A stretch of DNA of 64,000 nt from the NCBI RefSeq assembly GCF_019059575.1, contig NW_024881534.1, positions 434,001 to 498,000 on the forward strand, read 5' to 3'. The notes beneath the pieces are model-generated. The model did not search any database. It worked only from the letters and a program-made list of their open reading frames with translations, and was not told where the DNA came from. The translations under genes were made by a program, and so were the position numbers. Origin of the DNA: Amphibalanus amphitrite (lineage: Eukaryota > Arthropoda > Thecostraca > Balanomorpha > Balanidae). The first letter of the stretch is position 1, and every line of letters begins with the position of its first letter. This document shows, piece by piece, positions 60,901 to 64,000 of the stretch.

Positions 60901-62098
60901 TGAACAGTAACTGGCTGAAGAGACGTGACGTCTCGGCTGGTCTGGGCGGCTGCTTTTTGGTTGTCCTGTCTGACAGTAGCGGCGGAACACCTTCAATTAA
61001 GGGGGGGGGGGGGCACTGCCGACTTTTGGTCCCATTCTTTCCATGCAACGCCCATAGGGCTAATGCTAAAATGTCAAAATCAAAGGGGCACGGTGCCCCG
61101 GTGCCCGCCCCGTTCCGCCGCCTATGCTGTCTGAGAGGGACGTATTAGTTCAGTGCTCGAAGAGGTTGGATAGCTGTTCTGTGTTGCAGTTTCTGCTGGA
61201 TTCAGAAGAGAAGATGACAGGGAAATTCACCTGCCGTTCAAAGCTAGCAGATTTTGTGCTTGTATTTTTTAGGCTCGACACGAGCAGTACATCCGCTGCT
61301 TAACGTGTTTCTTTTACGTACACGGATGTTCATTGTACACGGATGTGCCTACGTAGATGGTATCTGTTCCACTGTCCTGGTTTAAGTAATTCTAAGTAGC
61401 AGTTTCTGTCGCCGGGAAGTGTCTGAAAGTGCCTGGACTGGAGTCTGATAGATTGTCCTGTCAACAGCTCGATAATAGAGACCACTGTGAAAGTCCCGTT
61501 CCCGAGTGCCAGTTTCCATTATGTGGCAGTCTGCCCGTGCGTTTTGATAGTTTTTTTTTTGCCGATGTTCAAGCCTTATTTGGCCCCAACTGCTTCCATA
61601 CCGAAAGTCGAATCGTGCTCCATAGTGCACTTTGTGAATCGGTGCTTTTAGCTCACCCGGCCCTTGCTACCTTGCTCACTCGCCAGGTAACTGCTGAACC
61701 CTCGCAGTGACTCGACCAGACCTTCCTTATTCAAACTCATTTCTCTGAAAGCATGACATGAAAATATACGCCAGAACAATAAAATGTGTCGGTGTTTGGA
61801 AACTATCGCGCAAGTTTTAGCAGTGGTATGGTTTCGTGCTGTGTGAATTATGAAATATCGTCGAGGATGGGAAACGCGTGGCAGTAGAATGTTGTGTATT
61901 GTTTAAATAGTTCACTAGAGAGGGTGGAAAATTTGCGTGAGATTGGTTTGTGTGTCGTTTTAGGTGTCATTACCGAATGTCATTTGATGTGTGGTGTTTG
62001 TCGTTCGTTCACAGATGGGTGCAGGAGTTCCTCAGCGATCAGAACAGCGGACTGGAGGTGCTGGTGGACTACCTGACCTTCCGGCTGATGCTGATGAG
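15810..62098 (+). CDS. FMNL: formin-like protein (FMNL/Frl), N-terminal five coding exons, 3' part beyond the window
   Basis: Formins of the FMNL group nucleate and elongate actin filaments under Rho-family GTPases at the membrane. Coding exons: 15810-15980, 29777-29860, 35479-35565, 40054-40133 and 62015-62098. All are GT-AG; phases are 0,0,0,2 and then 2 at the right edge. They encode 168 codons plus 2 nt of a protein usually about 1,000-1,100 aa long. Visible parts: MGNAES with Gly2 for N-myristoylation; LEERFNRVL then [20 protein letters not shown] and WEMICDQ (start of the GBD); [38 protein letters not shown]; and [18 protein letters not shown] (GBD/FH3). The rest of FH3 and FH1, FH2 and DAD lie outside. 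Introns total about 46 kb and are loaded with transposons. Confidence 0.93.
18705..18762. promoter_or_regulatory. cluster of four CACGTG E-boxes
   Basis: CACGTG at 18705, 18734, 18744 and 18757 within 58 bp of GC-rich DNA, about 2.7 kb inside FMNL intron 1. CACGTG binds Myc/Max, USF/MITF and CLOCK/CYCLE bHLH factors. The density is well above chance, making this an intronic enhancer candidate; function is inferred only. Confidence 0.5.
19565..19680 (+). repeat. two-copy minisatellite, about 58-bp unit
   Basis: TACATCAGGCTGCTGGTGCC...GAGACTGGTG is repeated once with a few changes (TACATCGGGCTGCTGGTGCC). It lies in FMNL intron 1. Confidence 0.7.
20765..22797 (-). mobile_element. 5'-truncated/rearranged LINE 2 (CR1/Jockey group)
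   Basis: Lies antisense in FMNL intron 1. The 3' end carries a (TTCTGA)n-type tail at 20770-20795 instead of poly-A. The RT frame runs 20904 to at least 22622 and stays open farther upstream through DKWVPAE-like linker sequence to about 22797. A 31-bp sequence at 22450-22480, inside the RT gene, is repeated exactly at 22767-22797, marking a rearranged 5' edge. The endonuclease was not found. Confidence 0.9.
20904..22622 (-). CDS. reverse transcriptase of LINE 2 (572 aa or more)
   Basis: Non-LTR RT. Fingers: [20 protein letters not shown] at 121-140, then [15 protein letters not shown] at 171-185. Palm: [16 protein letters not shown] at 203-218 with catalytic Asp208, the box [20 protein letters not shown] at 266-285, and YADD at 298-301. 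C-terminal thumb/connector: [12 protein letters not shown] and [15 protein letters not shown]. The first codon of this span is GTG inside a longer open frame ([12 protein letters not shown]), so it is not a real start. No frame breaks are seen. The common GVPQGSVLGP box is altered to [10 protein letters not shown], a clade trait or decay. Confidence 0.93.
   Translation of the reverse strand: MLRPIIGSKKETAVPSATPDALNDYYVSIGPATAASVPRPAAPVPVRLPRVTTSGFRPHPIDLDTLCLVLWSMKPSRATGLDGISVDMFRRYFWGTGQILLDMINTSLVTCQVPAAWKHALVTPIPKGKGPSAPANTRPISILPGVMKITERVVQLQLTQYLETNKLLSSAQHGYRKGHSTETALSVITEHVLCAMDCREISVLVLLDLSKCFDVVPHARLLDKLALYGVDTEWFGDYLRGHTQQVQVIGGDGTPMCSAAKPNSIGVFQGGSLSCVLYTIFTNELSLFVPDGVRVVQYADDTQLLVSGKKSELPALIVRMEQALVSVYDWFCSNGMKLNASKTQALVLGTPAMLRGLPPVALDFLGTTIPDSRVVKNLGVIMDNYLSFQSHVDHVTSKCTGILLGMMHAKHVVPKSAVVTIVQALVTSIIRYCISVYGTCNATQLHRVQKLLNFGARVVSGRRKHDHVADVLRDLNWLDARGLVTYHRLCLTHAAITTGSPECIAMCIGPSRDHVYQTRGSSQRTLPRIHSESGRRRLSYGAVQQYNQLPFDTNTRHFKSTLRRYLLRELYG
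22798..24404. other. FMNL intron 1 segment, nothing recognised
   Basis: GC-rich to about 23300, then mixed. Overlapping open frames on both strands look compositional. A 63-codon hydrophobic frame at 23912-24103 has no ATG start and no known homology. Confidence 0.5.
24409..25318 (+). mobile_element. piggyBac-like non-autonomous element A (TTAA target)
   Basis: Flanked by TTAA at 24405-24408 and 25319-25322. Starts CCCTCGCCCGCACATG and ends CATGTGCGGGCGAGGG, perfect 16-bp inverted termini. TTAA duplication with CCC...GGG ends is the piggyBac hallmark. Inside each end is a G-run/C-run hairpin, with GGTGGTTGCCACC at 24434 onward and GGTGGCAACCACC at about 25255. The interior has AGGTC motifs and no transposase frame. 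Element C is a relative of the same family. Confidence 0.85.
26893..27070 (+). repeat. degenerate minisatellite with CCAGTCTGAGG
   Basis: CCAGTCTGAG is repeated at about 26898, 26935, 26978 and 27060, with CAGACGGA between copies. The repeat is imperfect with a period of about 45-50 bp. Not coding. Confidence 0.55.
27215..28093 (+). mobile_element. piggyBac-like element B, left end decayed
   Basis: The right end GGGGCGAGGG abuts TTAA at 28094-28097. From about 27255 the sequence matches the reverse complement of element C: GGTTTTTCGCGAGTAATTCG, GCGGCCGATCGCAACGAAAC, many AGGTCA units, and then GCGAAGCTCTAGCTCGATCA near the right end. The right hairpin GGGGGGTCC-AACGGACCCC is present. The left TTAA and CCCTCGC are not recognisable, so this copy is decayed. 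Confidence 0.75.
28225..28395 (+). repeat. relic sharing sequence with 51190-51280
   Basis: Blocks GGCGCTCTTTCGAATGCC, TGTCGCTATGTGGCCC and GAGTTAGAAGGGGAGTGTTC align with 51198-51272 inside the large hAT element (CTCTTTAGAAAGCC, TGTCGCTACGTGACCC, GGTTAGAAGGGAATATTC). It is a separate old repeat family that ends next to element B and also contains ACCTGACC units. Confidence 0.5.
28410..29776. other. end of FMNL intron 1, nothing recognised
   Basis: AT-rich, no repeat or gene identified. The last 100 bp become pyrimidine-rich (TCTCACCATTCTCTTCTCTC) before the CCCCAG acceptor of exon 2. Confidence 0.5.
29777..29860 (+). CDS. FMNL: FMNL coding exon 2
   Basis: Encodes [20 protein letters not shown] and KWEMICDQ, the beginning of the GTPase-binding domain; MxLPPDK...QYDxExKWExICDQ is strongly conserved in FMNL proteins. 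Acceptor CCCCAG, donor CAG|GTGAGT, 28 codons, phase 0. Confidence 0.95.
30362..31239 (-). mobile_element. piggyBac-like non-autonomous element C (TTAA target)
   Basis: Flanked by TTAA at 30358-30361 and 31240-31243. Inverted ends are CCCTCGCATGTGTG and ACATGCGAGGG. Internally it is the reverse complement of element B (CGAATAACTCGCGTAAAAAG in that orientation) and dense in AGGTCA. The subterminal hairpins are GGGGGGATCGGTTGGACCCC and GGGGTCCATCCGACCCC, with loops that differ from element A. No coding capacity. Lies in FMNL intron 2. Confidence 0.85.
31960..32340 (+). repeat. degenerate GGTGGATG / TGCTCAATGTTCA simple repeats
   Basis: Purine-rich GGTGG/GGATGA units run to about 32060, and ATGCTCAATGTTCAACGCTC-type units lie near 32280. 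No element boundaries seen. Confidence 0.5.
32790..32900 (+). repeat. (GTCC)n microsatellite
   Basis: Pure GTCC units at 32797-32823, then imperfect CCGTC-type units to about 32900. Lies in FMNL intron 2. Confidence 0.85.
33520..33690 (+). repeat. degenerate TCACGGA minisatellite
   Basis: TCACGGA/GTCACGG units recur at irregular 10-18-bp spacing. No coding sense. Confidence 0.55.
33847..34112 (+). mobile_element. 266-bp hAT-like MITE
   Basis: Exact 8-bp target duplication GTTGCGAT at 33839-33846 and 34113-34120. Ends TAGGGATGCCAAT and ATTGGCACCACTA are imperfect inverted repeats. The interior is full of AATTCCAATT-type units. Termini resemble those of the MITE at 52057 (TAGTGGTGTCAAT), so the two are probably mobilised by related transposases. 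Confidence 0.88.
35479..35565 (+). CDS. FMNL: FMNL coding exon 3
   Basis: Encodes [20 protein letters not shown] and DPKASRSHR of the GBD. Acceptor TTTCAG, donor CGG|GTGAGT, 29 codons, phase 0. The PKASRSHR ending is the arthropod/alternative form; vertebrate FMNLs diverge at this point. Confidence 0.94.
35825..36190 (+). other. CT tract and GC-rich open block in FMNL intron 3
   Basis: A (CT)n-rich tract at 35825-35872 leads to GCGCCCCAG, and from 35904 a block of very high GC stays open for about 100 codons in one frame, with a Pro-rich end ([19 protein letters not shown]). It could be an alternative exon, a CpG island or a chance open frame. No homology to FMNL is visible, so no exon is called. 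Confidence 0.25.
36191..40053. other. rest of FMNL intron 3, nothing recognised
   Basis: Mixed composition. Short G-run at 39107-39119. Open frames at 37320-37901 and 39038-39424 lie in GC-rich DNA on both strands and show no family motif. Confidence 0.5.
40054..40133 (+). CDS. FMNL: FMNL coding exon 4
   Basis: Encodes [20 protein letters not shown] and LRTNHI plus two bases of a Glu codon. STQVLRxLExSLRTNHI is the most conserved N-terminal FMNL motif. Acceptor CGGCAG, donor GA|GTGAGT, phase 2. Confidence 0.96.
40134..42380. other. start of FMNL intron 4, nothing recognised
   Basis: A 17-base T run at 40225-40241, a GC-rich CpG-dense block at 40385-40860, and a G run near 40900. No gene or element boundaries seen. 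Confidence 0.5.
42381..42459 (+). repeat. 21-bp minisatellite, four units
   Basis: Unit CTGACACCGTGTCACCGAC. Each unit contains the near-palindrome TGACAC-C-GTGTCA. The first unit is diverged. Confidence 0.8.
42886..43142 (+). repeat. 257-bp direct repeat, copy 1
   Basis: Reads from AATCAACTCATAGCGG to GTGGGCGAGAAGT. By eye it is identical base for base to 48858-49114, about 6 kb away. Flanks differ. It has no LTR-type TG...CA ends. Confidence 0.93.
43107..43320 (+). repeat. imperfect duplication next to copy 1
   Basis: The segment GGCGAGTGGAGCAGAGAGTG...CAACGGCTACGAGGATT recurs at about 43220-43295 as GGCGAGTGGAGCGGAGAGCG...CAACGGCTACAAGGATT. The unit is about 110 bp. Confidence 0.75.
43940..44106 (+). 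mobile_element. 167-bp MITE inside the array, copy 1
   Basis: Starts TAGAGATGTC and ends GACGTCCTA. The interior has GGTATACCGATACC / GGTATCGGTATTCC near the two ends. It interrupts an array unit within CTCTGCA, with CTCTGCAG on the left and CTCTGCAC on the right (7 of 8 target duplication). Confidence 0.85.
44195..44363 (+). mobile_element. MITE inside the array, copy 2
   Basis: Nearly identical to copy 1 and in the same position relative to the array unit, 255 bp downstream. This indicates co-amplification with the surrounding array rather than a new insertion. Confidence 0.87.
44453..44620 (+). mobile_element. MITE inside the array, copy 3
   Basis: 258 bp after copy 2. It retains the best right end (GTTGACATCACTA), close to the ends of the free MITE at 52057 (GTTGACATCTCTA). 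Confidence 0.87.
46074..46129 (+). repeat. (ACAT)n microsatellite
   Basis: About 14 pure tetramers, next to a stray unit of the GC-rich minisatellite at 46148-46180. Confidence 0.95.
46455..46625 (+). repeat. outlying block of the GC-rich minisatellite
   Basis: Four units with the core GGTCCGCTGCCGACGCCTCGG-type sequence (first unit CGGCGCCGACG) and linker ACTCTGTCTTCACTACACAC; period about 49 bp. A further single unit lies at 47676-47703. Confidence 0.88.
46626..46692 (+). repeat. (CA)n microsatellite with a C run
   Basis: CACACA tracts on both sides of ten C residues. Confidence 0.93.
47935..48056. repeat. poly-C tracts
   Basis: Runs of 12 and about 16 C at 47939 and 48040. The surrounding very GC-rich DNA (47700-48710) has long overlapping frames on both strands without any recognisable protein. 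Confidence 0.8.
48746..48859 (+). repeat. 114-bp direct repeat, copy 1
   Basis: Reads from GCGTTTTTTAGGGGCCGTCC to GGGCAACGGGGGCCTAA. Identical by eye to 49218-49331, 472 bp downstream. Its last two bases overlap the start of the 257-bp repeat. Confidence 0.92.
48858..49114 (+). repeat. 257-bp direct repeat, copy 2
   Basis: Identical by eye to 42886-43142. Here it is immediately preceded by one 114-bp repeat and followed by 103 bp of unique DNA and the other 114-bp repeat. Confidence 0.93.
49218..49331 (+). repeat. 114-bp direct repeat, copy 2
   Basis: Second exact copy; the following sequence (CCGCCGCTGGTCGCC) is unique. Confidence 0.92.
49672..49696 (+). repeat. (TATTG)n microsatellite
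   Basis: About five TTGTA pentamers. Confidence 0.9.
51940..52990 (+). repeat. 22-bp minisatellite inside the hAT element
   Basis: Unit GGGCCCTCTCAGGCCTGAAAT, with 21-23-bp variants and some 1.5-unit variants, in about 35-40 copies (counting degenerate ones). Each unit holds two restriction-like palindromes, GGGCCC and AGGCCT. Looser related sequence extends left to about 51300. Interrupted by the MITE at 52057. Confidence 0.92.
52057..52318 (+). mobile_element. 262-bp hAT-like MITE nested in the minisatellite
   Basis: Exact 8-bp target duplication CTCTAGGG at 52049-52056 and 52319-52326. Ends TAGTGGTGTCAAT and GTTGACATCTCTA. The interior is built of GGTATCGGTATTCC / AATACCGATACCAAACC repeats and is related to the three array MITEs at 43940-44620. 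Confidence 0.92.
53138..53620 (-). pseudogene. RT C-terminal fragment of LINE 3
   Basis: [33 protein letters not shown] and [14 protein letters not shown] align with [33 protein letters not shown] and [14 protein letters not shown] of LINE 2. The LINE part ends at Pro-Asp by 53205. The last residues of this open frame (from 53196 down to 53138) are read from the hAT terminus and are not LINE protein. The catalytic RT core is absent. Confidence 0.88.
54044..54341. mobile_element. fold-back insertion: 123-bp inverted arms, 14-bp loop, 14-bp target duplication
   Basis: Arms 54044-54166 and 54181-54303 are inverted copies with a single mismatch seen (GTATATTTG versus GCATATTTG). A 38-bp tail (54304-54341) follows. 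The whole is flanked by exact copies of CTGTTTATCTCATT at 54030-54043 and 54342-54355. A 14-bp duplication is too long for hAT or piggyBac and fits target-primed retrotransposition. No coding capacity. Confidence 0.88.
54356..60973. other. FMNL intron 4 segment, nothing recognised
   Basis: No exon or element ends found. Simple sequence includes GGCTGCC/ACCGGCT units at 55975-56050, GGGGACGG units at 57665-57720, and C runs at about 59388 and 59732. Open frames on both strands near 58842-59464 are GC-driven and carry no motif. Confidence 0.5.
60974..61126 (+). mobile_element. 153-bp hAT-like MITE, copy 2
   Basis: Exact 8-bp target duplication CTGTCTGA at 60966-60973 and 61127-61134. Inverted ends CAGTAGCGGCGGAAC and GTTCCGCCGCCTATG. 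Interior poly-G run and TTCTTTCCATGCAACGCCCA match the element at 9360-9512, which has the same length and orientation. Confidence 0.9.
62015..62098 (+). CDS. FMNL: FMNL coding exon 5
   Basis: Completes the split Glu codon and encodes [20 protein letters not shown] and TFRLMLM, plus two bases of the next codon. Acceptor TCACAG, donor AG|GTGGGT, phase 2. WVQEFLxxxNxGLxxLxxYL is conserved FH3/GBD sequence. No following exon is recognisable before the window ends. Confidence 0.94.
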
Positions 62099-64000
62099 GT
62101 GGGTCTCAGAGAGACGGGGCTGTAAGGCGGGGCTGGAGTAAAGTGTCAGAGAGTGACGTCACTGCAGGAAAGGATGGGATGTAGTGGCGCGTGATATGGG
62201 GTGTTGGGAGTTGGGACCAATGAAAGCTGGTGACGACGGCAATTTGATGTGCCAAGCTGAGGTGGTTGTGGATGCCAGCCTTACCTTGAGTAGTAACATG
62301 GAGCCCTGTATACCGGTTCGCCTGCCTTGCCGGTAATTGCCGGACGTCTCCACCTCAAATGACCCAAGGTCAGGTCACGGCCGTGGCCAAATGAGTTTGA
62401 ATGTTTGAATGAATGAAGGCATGCATGCCAAGATGAGTCATCAGCAGACATCTACACTTGCAGGATATGAACTAGGTCGTAACTGCAGTGGTGTTGATGA
62501 GTGTAATCATGACTTTCGTTGCTATTGTGTGGTCTCAGTGCCAGTCCTTGGCGGGGTTTCGTACCCTTGGGCTTTGGGACACAAGACAGTCACGTACAGG
62601 GTAACGGTGCTCCAGCCTCGACGATGTGCTGATGGCTTCAAACCGGTGTGACAGGGTTGCGAGAGTCCCAATTTGTATGCAACGCTGTGAACTGTGAAGC
62701 GTCATTCTTTTGTGAAAGGTCTCTCGAGAGTCTTACCTGGTTTGAAGGGCTAGTCGGTCCTGGTTTGAAGAGCCGAAAATAAAGCGTATTTTCAGTGAAT
62801 GGGGCACGTCAGAGACAAAAAGAACGATGAGTGAAGCATTTGTGAGGCCTGTCGCGTACGGAGGGTTGTAAAGCAATTATTCGTAACTGGCTGTGATTGT
62901 TCCCTCACAAAGATGACGGCAATCTGGCGGAGATAGTATCGCTAGCACGTGGTGACCCTTTGTTGGTGCGCGGCCGGCACCAGCTGCCCTGGGATGCTAT
63001 CAGTGGGTGCTGGGAGCGGGCGCACTATCCGTTCCCGTTCATTGTTCATTCATTGGACCAGGTTACCGCTGATTATGTGTACACGTTTTATGGCCTAGCG
63101 GCCGTGCTCTTGGTTGAGGTGAGTAATGGCGTTAATTGGAGCGCATTATCCGTGATTTGCTCGCACGAGGATAACTGGATGATGCAATGAGCCCTTCATT
63201 CAAGGAGACGGGTTATGGGCGTGGGTAGCCAATCAACTTTTGTTTTAGATATATGCAGGTGTCCCATTCATAAGGATGGGAGTGTTTGCATTGTGACAAA
63301 CCCGATGGCAGCTAGAAGGCAGCGCCACGAATGTGATCCAAAATAGTGAATTGGACCATTATGCAAATAATTGATGGATTTATCTTGCGAAAGGAAGTAG
63401 TCATGCTAATTCAGCTGGCAATCGACTTCCAGTCATCATTGCCTTTCAATTTGTATCCTGTTCCGTCACTGCACACCTGCGCTGGTGATTCGGCCTGGAC
63501 AAGGCAACTGATAATTAAGACGCATTGCTGCAACGCTGCAACCTCTGCCAGTCATGCTCGCCTTGGCGCTGTCCTTGCCTCATACCGAGGCTGACTTCAC
63601 CTCTGAGCCAGCGATAACCACCGTAATCCAAACAGGATGCTGTGCACTGGTGCGCCGCGCGGGCCATGAATGCGCACACTTTCTGTGTGCGCAGGTCATG
63701 ACGCCTTGCGTTTCCCATGATTCGATATGAACTCTGATCGCGGCACATATCGACCGTTTGCTCCGGTTTCACCGCATTCGCTTGTAGCTCCCCCCCCCCT
63801 CCCTCCGGTTTTACCCTCCACACCCCATTCGTGTTCTCCGCTACCGTGCTGTTATCTGGGCCGCCTATCTCAACCGGCCGGTAATTGCTAGCGGAGGCCG
63901 TCGTTAAATCACCACTGGGGCGTGTTCAGAGTTGACGACACGTGCTCGGGTGTCCGTGGGACCTCCGGCAGCGGCGGACCACCATTGTGAGACCGCCAGC
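62099..64000. other. FMNL intron 5 (partial), nothing recognised
   Basis: Mixed composition with a GC-rich end and a short C run at 63790. No exon for the rest of FH3 was found, so intron 5 exceeds 1.9 kb. Confidence 0.55.

Overview
The window is animal nuclear DNA. It carries two protein-coding genes with introns, both on the + strand, embedded in DNA rich in transposons and simple repeats. The formin exon reads PKASRSHR / [24 protein letters not shown], which is the arthropod (Drosophila Frl) flavour of the FMNL family. CR1/Jockey-type LINEs, many hAT-like MITEs and abundant microsatellites fit an arthropod. A crustacean such as a barnacle is plausible, but that is inference and the species cannot be fixed from the sequence alone.

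Layout: 1-2745 is AT-rich intergenic or promoter DNA. 2761-8115 is a complete nine-exon ALDH9-type aldehyde dehydrogenase gene (4-trimethylaminobutyraldehyde/betaine-aldehyde dehydrogenase), with every splice junction and phase accounted for. 8116-15809 is intergenic and holds a 153-bp hAT-like MITE, a 5'-truncated LINE with an intact reverse-transcriptase frame, and a tRNA-like SINE candidate. 15810-62098 holds the first five coding exons of a formin-like (FMNL/Frl) gene. They are separated by introns of about 13.8, 5.6, 4.5 and 21.9 kb, and the gene runs off the right edge.

Most of the window is therefore FMNL intron, and most of its structure is mobile DNA. Intron 1 has a LINE, two piggyBac-like TTAA elements and an E-box cluster. 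Intron 2 has a third TTAA element and a 266-bp hAT MITE. Intron 3 has a GC-rich block. Intron 4 has a roughly 2-kb minisatellite array of a GC-rich unit into which a MITE inserted and was then co-amplified, exact 257-bp and 114-bp direct repeats, a 3.15-kb hAT-like element that split a LINE and carries a 22-bp minisatellite and its own MITE, a 298-bp fold-back insertion with a 14-bp target duplication, and a second 153-bp MITE.

The two host genes have no evident functional link. ALDH9 acts in carnitine/betaine metabolism and FMNL in Rho-GTPase-controlled actin assembly. No complete transposase, CRISPR array, rRNA gene or confident tRNA gene was seen. The most unusual finding is in ALDH9 intron 7, where three clear and one faint decayed copies of the splice acceptor plus the start of exon 8 stand in tandem just upstream of the real exon.
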